From contig DATNPX010000054.1 in the NCBI GenBank assembly GCA_036702975.1, forward strand, positions 124,001 to 188,000: 64,000 nucleotides of DNA, given 5' to 3'. The position numbers were made by a program, and so were the translations under genes. Every line of letters begins with the position of its first letter. Positions within the stretch are counted from its first letter, which is position 1. The notes under the pieces were generated by a model that saw only the letters and a program-made list of their open reading frames with translations, searched no databases and was not told the origin of the DNA. This document shows positions 34,811 through 44,067 of this stretch, piece after piece. This stretch comes from DATNPX01 sp036702975 (GTDB lineage: Bacteria > Cyanobacteriota > Vampirovibrionia > Obscuribacterales > Obscuribacteraceae).

Positions 34811-35911
34811 CTAATAGTCAGTCGGCGGTTCGTCGTAGACATGCAGGAGGTAGCTAGGAGCCGGTTGGTATCCCGGAGGCGGTTCGGGAGAGACGACCTC
34901 GACGGTGTTCCAGGTTCCACGGTCTGGGTCCCAGCCGTTGCCCAGGAAGAGCGTGGCGCCGTAGCCGCTCTGTTCCTGTCGTATTTCGCTCAGAAGTTCA
35001 TTCTGTGCATACACGTCCCCCCGCATGTTGAACAGGTCAACATTGAGATATTGCGCGGCGTTGGCTGTATCACCTCGATTTAGCAGGTCGGTTATCATGC
35101 CCGCTTCCTGGTGAATAGACGGTGCCCATTGCTCGTAGTTTGGATCGTACTGCGGTCGGAAACAGTTAGGGTCCCAGCCTTGCCGGTTGCGCCAACCCCA
35201 GCTCTCTCCTGGATTGAAAAGGATTATCGGTGCGAAGACGCCACGGCCGCGGTCAGGATCGAAACCATGTCTGTGGTGCCAGTCACCTCGAAACGGTTCA
35301 ACATTGTTCACAATGGTCACGTTGTTGTAGATCGGTTGGTTGCCGGTGTAGGGGGGGCGTGGATGACCTTGGTTGGGATAGCGTTGTTCCACAGTTTGCC
35401 CGGTGGGCTGGCCGTTCACGATGGGCTGTCTGACTTCTGTACCGGTATATGCCTGTCCATGTGGCTGTCGTCCTTGTGGAAAGGTGGCTGCTGCTTCACC
35501 GGGCGTGGCAAATTTGCCAGGGACGACCGTCGTTTGGACTGCCGGATGTTGTTTTTGTGCTTCTAATTGTTGAGCTTGCAGCTCCTGCTGTTTCTGTCTG
35601 AGTGCTGCTGCCTGCGCTCTTTGCATCTCCTCTGCTTTCTGTCTCTGCGCTGCAGCGGCAGCCGCCGGATCAACGAAGTCGTGTTGTTGGAAAGTCTGTG
35701 GTGCTGCCACCCGTCTTTGGATTTCCTGCTGTTGCGGTTGTGGTGCGGGCACTCTCGTTTGGACTTCCACGTGAGGCTGCGCTGCCGTAGCTGCTCGTCG
35801 TTGGGCTTCTAACTGTTGCCGCTGAATCTCCTGAGCAGCCGCGTTATTGGCTGCTGTTGGTGGCGGAGCCGCATGATGGTCTCCCGCCTTTTGAATGTCT
35901 TGCTGCGCCAT
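34811..35911 (-). CDS. Gln/Ala-rich protein with Asn/Trp/Pro-rich C-terminal domain
   Basis: 366 aa. No signal peptide is evident. Residues 1-150 are very rich in Gln, Ala and Arg and probably form helices or disorder. The C-terminal 190 residues contain FNPGESWGWRNRQGWDPNC and a second GNGWDPDRGTW, suggesting two related WDPxR-type elements, followed by LLNRGDTANAAQYLNVDLF. AGAAGG precedes the ATG. No family recognised; possibly a surface or matrix protein exported by a non-Sec route. Confidence 0.65.
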   Translation of the reverse strand: MAQQDIQKAGDHHAAPPPTAANNAAAQEIQRQQLEAQRRAATAAQPHVEVQTRVPAPQPQQQEIQRRVAAPQTFQQHDFVDPAAAAAAQRQKAEEMQRAQAAALRQKQQELQAQQLEAQKQHPAVQTTVVPGKFATPGEAAATFPQGRQPHGQAYTGTEVRQPIVNGQPTGQTVEQRYPNQGHPRPPYTGNQPIYNNVTIVNNVEPFRGDWHHRHGFDPDRGRGVFAPIILFNPGESWGWRNRQGWDPNCFRPQYDPNYEQWAPSIHQEAGMITDLLNRGDTANAAQYLNVDLFNMRGDVYAQNELLSEIRQEQSGYGATLFLGNGWDPDRGTWNTVEVVSPEPPPGYQPAPSYLLHVYDEPPTDY

Positions 35912-36034
35912 GAATGCACCTTCTGGGATGGGTGGGTAGCTCGAACTGCTAAATTTCCCCGAAGCAATTCGTTTACCTTGATGCCCAAGTATTTACCTTG
36001 CGCACTCGAGCAACAATGTGAAAAGTACGCAACG

Positions 36035-37207
36035 CTAGTAAGGTTGGCGAAAGATTGACGGATCTTTGAGCGCAGCTACCGCTACGAAATAAGCCCGGTC
36101 ACTGGGCATGGCATGGTCTTTCAGCCATGTCATGTTTTCTTTCGCCTTCGTATTTTCACCAGCTAAAATTTCAGACAATGAAATCACTAAACGGGCATCA
36201 GATCTTTCATCATCGTTGCTGCATAGCTCGAGTAAGTGAGTGTCGCCTATTTTGCCGTTAAGATACAGCAACACCGCATACGGCCAGTTGTTTCCAGGCG
36301 CTTCAGCAATCGAATCTTTCAAAATACGTTCGGCCTTGTCTGGCTGTTTCATAAATCTGTAGGTTAGATAGCAGTATATTTTCGCCCACAGTGAATTTTC
36401 TTCATCTGCGCTCCGGTCTACGGCATCCGTAAATTCCTTTAGCGCTTTTTCCGGTGCTTTCTTCAATAGATAGATAAAGCCTCTGGTGCTAGAAGTTTGA
36501 ACCTCAGATGCGTCTTCACTAGATAGATGTTTCATGTCGACGAGAGCTTCGTCCAACTTGCCGAGTGCGATGTTCGCTGCGGCGCGATTATAGTATGCAT
36601 TTGTATATTTCTCGTCTTGTTGCAGACAAGCATCAAAATCTTCAATAGCTTTTTGATAGTCTTTCTGCTCTAGATAAACCCAGCCTCGATTGTTTAATGC
36701 CACAGTTGAATTCGAATCGATCTCAATGGCTTTGTCGTAGTCTTTCAATGCATCCTTGAAGTCTTTCATGTCGTCGTAGCAACCAGCCCGATTTACGTAG
36801 GAATCTGCGTCGTCAGGATGCACTTTGATCTCGGCAGTGAAATCTTTGATTGCATTTTTGTAGACTTTCAACATCCGATAAGCGTTCGCTCGCGAATCAT
36901 AAACCGAGTCAATGGACGGATCGAGTGTTAAAGCTTTGGTCGTATCTTCGATCGCTCTGTGATGATTATTCGCTTGTTCGTAGCAATAGCCTCGCCAAGC
37001 CAGAAGTTTCGCATCATTAGGCTGCTTTTCAAGCTGCTCAGTGAAGCAAGCGATAGCTGCCGGCCACTGTTCGTTTTCGATGTACTCATTGCAGCCTGTG
37101 TCTTCCGGCATTTTGAAGTTGGACAATTTCTTCAAATCTGAGCATGCGGTGAGAGCAAATAATGATGCTGCGACTGCGACCGACCTTCTCAATGACTGCT
37201 TGTGCAC
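36035..37207 (-). CDS. TPR lipoprotein
   Basis: 390 aa from GTG 37207, which has AGAGGA upstream and gives a typical lipoprotein signal: basic KQSLRR, hydrophobic core and lipobox LTAC. The mature protein holds about eight tetratricopeptide repeats (about 40-330), with good copies such as YVNRAGCYDDMKDFKDALKD and ALNNRGWVYLEQKDYQKAIE. The frame extends to 37279, but that part lacks a ribosome binding site. Probably an envelope-anchored assembly platform; partner unknown. Confidence 0.82.
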   Translation of the reverse strand: MHKQSLRRSVAVAASLFALTACSDLKKLSNFKMPEDTGCNEYIENEQWPAAIACFTEQLEKQPNDAKLLAWRGYCYEQANNHHRAIEDTTKALTLDPSIDSVYDSRANAYRMLKVYKNAIKDFTAEIKVHPDDADSYVNRAGCYDDMKDFKDALKDYDKAIEIDSNSTVALNNRGWVYLEQKDYQKAIEDFDACLQQDEKYTNAYYNRAAANIALGKLDEALVDMKHLSSEDASEVQTSSTRGFIYLLKKAPEKALKEFTDAVDRSADEENSLWAKIYCYLTYRFMKQPDKAERILKDSIAEAPGNNWPYAVLLYLNGKIGDTHLLELCSNDDERSDARLVISLSEILAGENTKAKENMTWLKDHAMPSDRAYFVAVAALKDPSIFRQPY

Positions 37208-37485
37208 GCTCTGTCCTCTGGAGTCTTTGTATAATAGCATCTGCTTCCATTCGCTCTGCCGGCATTCGAGCTCATTCAAGTCGCCGCCGCAGATTTCTGA
37301 TGCAAAAAAGTAGCACCAGCGCGGAAAATACGTAGCTAGAAGTCATGTCATAAATTTGTGAGAATTCTGCAGAAATTCTGTGAACTCTCGCGGATACATT
37401 GTCAGCACAGACAAGCGAATCGAGACGCCAATCGGCAAAACGAGCTGTCTGAGGGGATGACTACTAAGACCGGAGGGTTCACATC

Positions 37486-38394
37486 ATGGGACGTTTCAAT
37501 GAAATGTGCGACGAGCATCACTCCTCAAATCCACGCGAGGAGGCGAGCAAGAGACTTTGTGATGAAGCCTTTAGTCGCGAAACGGTCAAGAAGCATTTTC
37601 ATGGCTTGAATCTTGGCATAATCAAACTAGGCTATGATGACCGTGGCTCATTGGCTCTCGGTGTAAATGTCGGCATCGCTCATGTCGACACTAGACTAGG
37701 CGCACTCACAGGTGTTGACGCCGGCGCGGGAGTTGGTCCGGTTGGTGCCCATGGTGGTGTCAGTTTGAACATAAAAGAAGATGGTTTACATGCTGGAGTG
37801 AAAGCTGGAGCGTCTGCTTCTGAACTCGCTGGTGGCAGTGTTGATATTGGTGCTAGCGTCGGACCGAAGACTGGTGCTGAGGCCGCCGTTGAAGGTAACG
37901 TCGGTCCAGCGTACACCAGGCATGGTGCCAGCAGCTACGTCAGCGAGAACGGTTTCAATACGGGATATCAAGGAAAGGTGGCGCTCGGCGATCTGGCTGG
38001 CGTTGGAGCTCGAGGCCACTTCGGGCTAAATGAAAACTCTTCCGCTGGAGCGGAAGCCGGTGCACGTATAGGGCAAGCCTCGATCGGATCTGGTGTTGAT
38101 GTGGTAACCGCCAACAACACCATGATCCGACCTGAGGTAAACATCATCAAAGCGAAAGTCGCAAATGATGAAACGCAATTGAATGTCGCTGCGCAAGTTG
38201 GACCCAGAGCTGATGCTCAAGTGGGTGTCGGTGTGAACAATATTCATACCGACGAAGCTGGTAAGCATGTGACGAAGGACATTCTCTCGGTTGGCGCCGG
38301 CGAAAGTGGTGTTAATGCTCGCTCTACTCACAAGACAGATGCTTGTACAGATGTTCGTGGCTATGGATTCGGACCTGAAACCCTCGACATGTAA
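37486..38394 (+). CDS. Glycine-rich repeat protein, family A
   Basis: 302 aa without a signal peptide. After a charged 35-residue N-terminus, the rest is built of short Gly/Ala/Val repeats with the alternating pattern expected for beta strands (GVDAGAGVGPVGAHGGV, GASVGPKTGAEAAVEGNVG). It aligns well with the product at 52652-53821: IIKLGYDDRGSLALG here against IIKLGFSDDGALNLG there. The two define a paralogous family I cannot name. GGAGG lies about 10 bases before the ATG. It probably shares an operon with the next gene, 47 bases downstream. Confidence 0.78.
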   Translation: MGRFNEMCDEHHSSNPREEASKRLCDEAFSRETVKKHFHGLNLGIIKLGYDDRGSLALGVNVGIAHVDTRLGALTGVDAGAGVGPVGAHGGVSLNIKEDGLHAGVKAGASASELAGGSVDIGASVGPKTGAEAAVEGNVGPAYTRHGASSYVSENGFNTGYQGKVALGDLAGVGARGHFGLNENSSAGAEAGARIGQASIGSGVDVVTANNTMIRPEVNIIKAKVANDETQLNVAAQVGPRADAQVGVGVNNIHTDEAGKHVTKDILSVGAGESGVNARSTHKTDACTDVRGYGFGPETLDM

Positions 38395-38441
38395 ACGACC
38401 GAAAGCAAAGCACTCAAATATTGAAATTCAGGAGGTTTGAA

Positions 38442-39080
38442 ATGGGTGAGATTGTTCGTAACGTCGATATGATGAGAGACGTTCAAAACTCGACGGCGCC
38501 GTTGCGCGATATGCTTGAACACAACGATCTTCAGGGTGCAGCAACTAAGTTGCGTGCAGACATGCAGACAATGGATCGTGACAGTTTTATGATTGAACTC
38601 GGTCAAGTGCAGCGTTGCACCGCCGATACGCCAACACACATCGTCATGAAACCGATAACCGATGAGATCGGGAACTTGAGAGGAAAAGAGATAGCGCTAG
38701 TATCGACCGGTGTGGACGTCAATCAAAATCCTGTCGATTGCAATATACCAATCGGACGCACATTTGACGGTCAAGCGACTCCATGTGGCGAACCGATTGC
38801 AGTACAACCCAATTGCGCCTTCGAAATGGTGGCTCGACCAGACGATGGTTGGATTCACAGACCTGGTGGTGTGGTCGTGTTCGGTGGACGCTTCCCCGAC
38901 GGAAGAGTGCACCTCGACCTTGGTGCAGTTGATGTGAATTTGCGCATCGGACCATTGGTTCAGCGTCCGCGGGTTATGCCTCAACCTATTTGCAGAGAAC
39001 CTATATACAGAGAACCCGTATACAGAGAAGAAGTGATCGTCAACCGTCCGCCCGTTTTTGATCGACACTGGCATCCATAA
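38442..39080 (+). CDS. Hypothetical protein with C-terminal REPxYRE repeats
   Basis: 212 aa, cytoplasmic by sequence. The C-terminus repeats CREPIYREPVYREE, giving short tandem 'REP-Y' units, and ends in DRHWHP. The central region has IDRVNLRIG-like strands. AGGAGG at 38430-38435 lies ideally spaced from the ATG. It follows the glycine-rich repeat gene closely, so the two are likely co-expressed. Function unknown. Confidence 0.7.
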   Translation: MGEIVRNVDMMRDVQNSTAPLRDMLEHNDLQGAATKLRADMQTMDRDSFMIELGQVQRCTADTPTHIVMKPITDEIGNLRGKEIALVSTGVDVNQNPVDCNIPIGRTFDGQATPCGEPIAVQPNCAFEMVARPDDGWIHRPGGVVVFGGRFPDGRVHLDLGAVDVNLRIGPLVQRPRVMPQPICREPIYREPVYREEVIVNRPPVFDRHWHP

Positions 39081-39113
39081 AGAGATTTTCTCCCTGCTCG
39101 TCCCCGAGCTTGA

Positions 39114-39168
39114 CTCCTGTCTGCCGGCTCCGGCCATGCCCCACATCCACGGAGCCGGCTACCAGGAG
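39114..39168. repeat. Strong compound hairpin
   Basis: GCCGGCTCCG (39123-39132) pairs perfectly with CGGAGCCGGC (39150-39159). Outside it, CTCCTG (39114-39119) pairs with CAGGAG (39163-39168) across a symmetrical 3x3 internal loop. The inner loop is 17 bases. No T-tract follows on the plus strand (GATTCTATCC). It lies 33 bases after the preceding gene and may act as a factor-dependent terminator or stability structure. Confidence 0.85.
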
Positions 39169-39318
39169 GATTCTATCCGGTAAGCTGCAATCGACCTAGG
39201 GTTGTTCCGGTGTTCTAGATGATTGACTGTCCATAAACTACCAGCATCCCCATTAGCCCAGAACAGTCGAAATATTGCTCAAGGCGTATTTAAACGACGA
39301 CAACCCAGAGGCCCGGCT

Positions 39319-40158
39319 ATGCTAAAACAAAACACTCCCCTTCAATTATTTGCGAAGAGCCGCTCTCGCACGAATGCATCGGTGGAACGACTTGTTCCTA
39401 TGCAACAGAGACGGCTATACTCACAAGCCATCGCCGCGCTTTGCGATTTAGAATTGGATAAAGATGGCTGCAATCGTCGTACAATTGGACTTTTACCATT
39501 ACCACAGAACAGGCAAGAGCATGAAATAGTCGAATCCGGCGGTGTTAGGCTGCAACAACTGTTGCTCTCTATCGAGGCTCGCAAGATCTCATGCTGCATC
39601 AGAGTTTTCTCCGACAACTCTAAATCACGCTCAGCGATACTCGTGTATCGTGGACGTCTGATCGGTTGCGTCTTCGGACACCGTGGGCTAGCTCGCCAAC
39701 TCTATGGTAAACAAGCTTTCGAACGGATCATGACCGACATGCTCTTGCCACATAACATTATCGATGCTTATCCCTTGAGCGACGAAATGGTGCTCGCCAC
39801 CGCCTCGCTGTTTCATGGTGGTCTCAACGATGTTTTTGGCGGTGCAGCAGCGCTCAAGATTTATCCGAATTGCGCGCGCATGATGATCGCCAACAAACGA
39901 ACTGGTTGTATGGTCGTAAATGCCGGCGGCGACGCAGCTGTTTGTGTTACCTATATGTTTGAAGGAAAGATCATTGGCGTCTATTCGTTTTCGCAAGGGT
40001 GGCTAACTAAAACGCAAGCTGCGGCCCTTGATTGTATTGAATGCAACACTTGCACCGGTATGGCGATGAGCATGCTGCCAGTCGAGGCAGACAGTGCCGA
40101 ATTGCTTACCGAAAGTCTGACCGGTCTAGACCCTGCCAGCAATATTAGTCGAGGATGA
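39319..40158 (+). CDS. Hypothetical protein, possible DUF4388-like fold
   Basis: 279 aa, cytoplasmic. The central part has ISCCIRVFSDNSKSRSAILV, then YRGRLIGCVFG and YGKQAFERIM, which in order and spacing weakly recall the DUF4388/PatA N-terminal fold found in the regulator at 60204-61847. This is inference; the match is not strong. AGAGG lies about 8 bases upstream of ATG 39319, and earlier alternative starts lack a site. It is convergent with a two-component operon, which may mean a signalling role. Confidence 0.6.
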   Translation: MLKQNTPLQLFAKSRSRTNASVERLVPMQQRRLYSQAIAALCDLELDKDGCNRRTIGLLPLPQNRQEHEIVESGGVRLQQLLLSIEARKISCCIRVFSDNSKSRSAILVYRGRLIGCVFGHRGLARQLYGKQAFERIMTDMLLPHNIIDAYPLSDEMVLATASLFHGGLNDVFGGAAALKIYPNCARMMIANKRTGCMVVNAGGDAAVCVTYMFEGKIIGVYSFSQGWLTKTQAAALDCIECNTCTGMAMSMLPVEADSAELLTESLTGLDPASNISRG

Positions 40159-40241
40159 GAGTCGCGAACCTTGAGAGGCTTCCCAAAGTACTTCCAACCC
40201 GGCACGAAGATTCGCCTGATTGAGTTGGTGACTGAGTTTTC

Positions 40242-40913
40242 TCAGCCTTCTAACGTATATCCGACACCATGAACTGTTCTGATCAAAGATGGGCGACCGT
40301 CGACGTCGATTTTCTTACGCAAACGACCGACACATGTTGTGAGAGCACCAGGGGTGGCATCAGACTCGTCAGACCAGACGTTATTGAGCAGCGCCTCGGC
40401 CGCGAAAACACGACCGGGATGGCGCATCATAAATTCCAACAAGGTAAACTCTTTCGGCAGGAGTCTAATCTCTTCGTCACCGCGTTTGACGACATAGTTG
40501 CTCGTATCGAGGGTGATGTCTCCGGCTTTCAATACCGAACTGGTCAAAATTTGCGGTCTTCTCAATAGCGCTCTTACTCGCGCTTGAAGCTCCTTTGCGT
40601 GAAATGGCTTCGTTAGATAATCATCTGCGCCTGCGTCCAAACCGACTTCTTTGTCGGATATCGCGCCCCGGCCTGTGAGCATAAGCACGAGTGTTGTGCC
40701 ACCTCGTCCGCGGAAGTCCTTCAGAACCTCCACTCCAGTTGCGCTAGGAAGCTCCCAGTCCAGAATTATCAGGTCGTAGCCGTAAAGCTTTAATCGCTGT
40801 TTCGCTTCCTCTCCATCATTTGCAAACTCTGCGCTGTGATGGTCAAGAGCCAAATAGTCACCAATCGCGTTGCAAAGCGATTGATCGTCTTCAACTACTA
40901 GTATCTTCGCCAC
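40242..40913 (-). CDS. OmpR-family response regulator
   Basis: 223 aa with a GTG start. The receiver domain has the acidic pair D9-D10, phosphoacceptor D52 in IILDWELP, the threonine switch MLTG and the lysine in KPF. The C-terminal winged helix (about 125-220) ends with TVHGVGYTLEG, typical of the OmpR/PhoB group. It lies 60 bases downstream of a histidine kinase gene on the same strand and is its probable partner. Confidence 0.95.
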   Translation of the reverse strand: MAKILVVEDDQSLCNAIGDYLALDHHSAEFANDGEEAKQRLKLYGYDLIILDWELPSATGVEVLKDFRGRGGTTLVLMLTGRGAISDKEVGLDAGADDYLTKPFHAKELQARVRALLRRPQILTSSVLKAGDITLDTSNYVVKRGDEEIRLLPKEFTLLEFMMRHPGRVFAAEALLNNVWSDESDATPGALTTCVGRLRKKIDVDGRPSLIRTVHGVGYTLEG

Positions 40914-40973
40914 TAAGAAACTGCCTTTCGCTGCTGAATTGAATGATTACCATTGCAGATGAGCTTGAAGAGC

Positions 40974-42803
40974 TTATGCACCGCCTGAGCTTTCTGTTCC
41001 CAAATTTTTATGGGCATCAACATGAGGGATTCGAAACCAGAATTTACTGCCTTTGCCCGGCTCTGATTCTACCCCGATTGTACCGCCGTGGCGCTCGACG
41101 ATGGCTTTGCAGATGGCCAGCCCTAGACCAGTGCCACCTTTTTTGCGTTCGTCTGACCGTTCCACCTGCTTGAAGCGCTGAAAGATCGCTTCGTGCAAAT
41201 TGAAAGGCACGCCGCGACCTTGGTCGATGATTGAAAACTCTAGAAAACCGGCAATTTCATCTACTGCTATTGTCACTTTTTCTCCTCTGGGAGAAAACTT
41301 GACGGCATTACTAAGCAGGTTTGAGAGAACTTGCGTAATTCTCTCTTCATCGACATGGAGCGTATTACCAGGATGGGGATGCACCTCGATTGTTATTTCG
41401 TTTTTCTCAGCTACGCCTGCCACCATCTCGACTGCACTCTTTATGATTTCATCAACTGAAACGTCTGACTCAGCCAGTTCGAGCATGCCTGACTCCATCT
41501 TGTCTAGAGTCAAAAGTTCGTTCACCAGCGCGATCAGTCTCTCGACATTGCTCTCTGCTTCGGCTATGCGTTCATGACCCCCTTTAGACAGTGGTCCATA
41601 GGCTTCTGCTTGCAGGAGGTCTAGCACCATGTGGATGGATGTTAGTGGCGTACGGAGGTCGTGGCTGACCATGGCAACGAAATCTTGCTTCAAGCGGTCG
41701 ATATTCTTTCTCAATGTGACGTCGTGCAGAACACAAATTATGTTCTTATCGCTTTCAGACCATTGAGCAGAGAATGAAACATCTGCTGTTGTGGCGTCAT
41801 TTTTGAGAAGTCTTGCCTCCAAAACAGTCTTCGAACGCTCGGTTGCCACTCTGTTCAGTTCTTGCATTGTATGCTGACGATCTTCCGAAAAAATTAGATC
41901 GTTTATGTTGGTGCCGAGAATGTCTCCGGGCTTGCGTCCAAGAATGCTTTCGCAGGCTGGATTGACTGTTGTGATTCGATTCTGTGAATTGATAGTGCAA
42001 ATCATTTCGGCTGCATTTTCTACCACTGCGCGTTCTTTTTGCATGGCTTTCGCTAAAGACTCAGACATCTCGCGAAACGTTTTGTCCAAATACGCTATCT
42101 CGTCATCACCGTCGAGTTTTGGCATCAAGACCTGGCCAGCAGCAAGACGCTTGGTGTTGTCGATCAGAACTTGCAGGCGTTGTGATGTGCCGCGATTGAA
42201 GTAAATGGCGAGGCAGACCGCTAGTAGGATATTAAATCCTACTCCTGCATAAAGAACGAGTTCAAGTTCACGGCGGTACTGAAACTGCGCCTTCTTCCGC
42301 TCTCTCTGGATCTCTTCGTGCCGCTTAACCACTTCGTCGTAGTTGGCGCGTAGTTCTTCCATCGCCGACTGAACTTTCGTCCACTGCTCTTTAGCTTCCT
42401 GTAGATTGCCTTCCCGCATTGAAGTTGCTGCGTTTGCCAAATTGTCTCTCACAACCTTATTAAGCTTCATGAGCTTTTCAGTTGCTTGTTTTTCATACGT
42501 ATCATTGCGCACTAGTTCAAACAGCTCCGCTTCTTCCCTATCGGTCTGCTTCTGCCCCTCGAGAAACCGTTTGTGAAAGACCTCGCTGTTGGCGAGATAG
42601 CTAAACACTAATGACGAACCACGATCGAGCAGGATGCGCAGCATGTTGTTGAAGTGCATGGCTACTTCTCTGGCGTGTGCTTCTCGAGACCTTTCGTAGT
42701 CAACCTGATGCAAAAGAGTAGCTAGTGATGCCACAAAAACGACTTCAAACGCGAGCGGGATTGAGACGAGCATCAGCGCTTTTCTAGACAGACTGAGAGT
42801 CAT
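40974..42803 (-). CDS. Membrane sensor histidine kinase (HAMP-PAS-HisKA-HATPase)
   Basis: 609 aa. Transmembrane helices at about 10-30 and 183-203 enclose a helical periplasmic region of about 150 residues. HAMP follows, then a PAS domain (about 255-365, with VNPACESILG). Phosphoacceptor H381 lies in MVSHDLRTPLTS; the ATPase motifs NLLSNAVKFS, DQGRGVP and GGTGLGLAIC are intact. It precedes the response regulator gene and shares architecture with two other kinases in the window. Confidence 0.95.
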   Translation of the reverse strand: MTLSLSRKALMLVSIPLAFEVVFVASLATLLHQVDYERSREAHAREVAMHFNNMLRILLDRGSSLVFSYLANSEVFHKRFLEGQKQTDREEAELFELVRNDTYEKQATEKLMKLNKVVRDNLANAATSMREGNLQEAKEQWTKVQSAMEELRANYDEVVKRHEEIQRERKKAQFQYRRELELVLYAGVGFNILLAVCLAIYFNRGTSQRLQVLIDNTKRLAAGQVLMPKLDGDDEIAYLDKTFREMSESLAKAMQKERAVVENAAEMICTINSQNRITTVNPACESILGRKPGDILGTNINDLIFSEDRQHTMQELNRVATERSKTVLEARLLKNDATTADVSFSAQWSESDKNIICVLHDVTLRKNIDRLKQDFVAMVSHDLRTPLTSIHMVLDLLQAEAYGPLSKGGHERIAEAESNVERLIALVNELLTLDKMESGMLELAESDVSVDEIIKSAVEMVAGVAEKNEITIEVHPHPGNTLHVDEERITQVLSNLLSNAVKFSPRGEKVTIAVDEIAGFLEFSIIDQGRGVPFNLHEAIFQRFKQVERSDERKKGGTGLGLAICKAIVERHGGTIGVESEPGKGSKFWFRIPHVDAHKNLGTESSGGA

Positions 42804-42824
42804 GTTGTTTTATATGGCTCGTTT

Positions 42825-43865
42825 TTAGGCTTGCTTGACCGGTCTCGGTGCTTTCCAAATGAATGCATCGGCTAAGTAATGATGAAAATTCATGCTCAAT
42901 TGGGCAACTATAAGAACAGACGGTAACCATTTGCCCACGCCTTGCATAAGAAAAAAGAGTGCCAGTCCGCTACCGAATATTAGAGCTGTGTGCTGCCCAA
43001 GAGAGAGTTTGAGGATATTAGCACCTGGAGGAGGCGCTGCTCTAAAAGCGTGAACGTAACTTATATACTGCAGTGCGTGCCAAATAGACACGACCAGATA
43101 TCCCCAGATTATGTCTTCAACGAGCACCCAGGCCGCCAGATTTACTAGAGCGCCGGACAAGACTGCGAGAAAGCGTCCCGGAACAAAACGTTTGTGATAA
43201 AGTTCGTATCCTTCGAACGCCAGATAAGCAACGCTAAGGAATACGCTTGCGCCCCACAGGACGATCATTATTGGGGTAACGAATTCAACTGGAGGGATGG
43301 CGATCGGGTAGCCCATATACGAACTTGTGGGAACCATCAAGGCTGTAGACACAGAAGCCCATGGTAATAACTCGACCGCAATTTCAGCCAGTTTATTAAC
43401 CGGTCTGTTAGGTGCTGAGTCTGCCATACGCGTATAGCGCCTGAGGATGCCGTAGTTCTGGCGATTTGCGTGCCACGTTTGAAGCAGAAACCAAGACAAA
43501 ATTAGTGCCGGAAGTAAGTTCCATGCATAGATCATCGTTGCCACTATGGCGGCAACAACCAAAGGCGCCACCACTACTAACCAGCGCTGCCGCTGTTGAC
43601 AGTCCTTGTCCATGTGCAATCTGATATGAGTTGCACACAGATGTGGTAGTCCGAGCAGTAATGAATAAGCTAGAATCACGGAAGAATGCATATTCGTTGC
43701 TAGAAAACTGGCTGCCACTACGGGCAGGGTCACGATTCCAGCGCCGCCATGAATTAGCCAGAAGTCCCGGCCGGGTCCGTAAATCCAATGCTTTGGCGGT
43801 CGGCTATTGGAAACAGGCTCGGTCTGGACGGCAGTCGCTGCTGTCGTGGCAAGTGAAACAACCAT
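42825..43865 (-). CDS. Polytopic membrane protein with conserved histidines
   Basis: 346 aa with about eight to nine hydrophobic helices. Histidines cluster at helix ends: LPHLCATHIRLHMD, WHANRQNYG, IWHALQYISYVHAF and NFHHYLADAFIWK. The last motif is shared by many bacterial integral membrane proteins of unknown function and may bind a metal or mediate lipid chemistry. ATG 43865 was taken; a TTG lies three codons upstream. The gene is 21 bases upstream of the histidine kinase gene on the same strand, so it may be co-transcribed with that two-component operon. Confidence 0.72.
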   Translation of the reverse strand: MVVSLATTAATAVQTEPVSNSRPPKHWIYGPGRDFWLIHGGAGIVTLPVVAASFLATNMHSSVILAYSLLLGLPHLCATHIRLHMDKDCQQRQRWLVVVAPLVVAAIVATMIYAWNLLPALILSWFLLQTWHANRQNYGILRRYTRMADSAPNRPVNKLAEIAVELLPWASVSTALMVPTSSYMGYPIAIPPVEFVTPIMIVLWGASVFLSVAYLAFEGYELYHKRFVPGRFLAVLSGALVNLAAWVLVEDIIWGYLVVSIWHALQYISYVHAFRAAPPPGANILKLSLGQHTALIFGSGLALFFLMQGVGKWLPSVLIVAQLSMNFHHYLADAFIWKAPRPVKQA

Positions 43866-44067
43866 GCGTCGCAACTCAAGAAGTGAATGACCATATAGTC
43901 TAGCCTGTGCCTCTTCTCCGGTCTTGGCATGGGGCTAAGATTTTCGTAATCTCGGCAAGAGCCGGAAGTGCTTATCGCGCTTTTAGCCAGGCAAATGTGA
44001 TTTTGGTGGTATTCATCCGATGTATACTACTCGGGCTTTATTGAATTCAGGAATGGAGAGGTTCTTG

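Noticed and set aside
35111..35812. Plus-strand open frames opposite the Gln/Ala-rich protein gene
   Set aside because: They are rich in Cys, Leu and Arg as expected for the antisense of Gln/Ala codons, and have no start signals.
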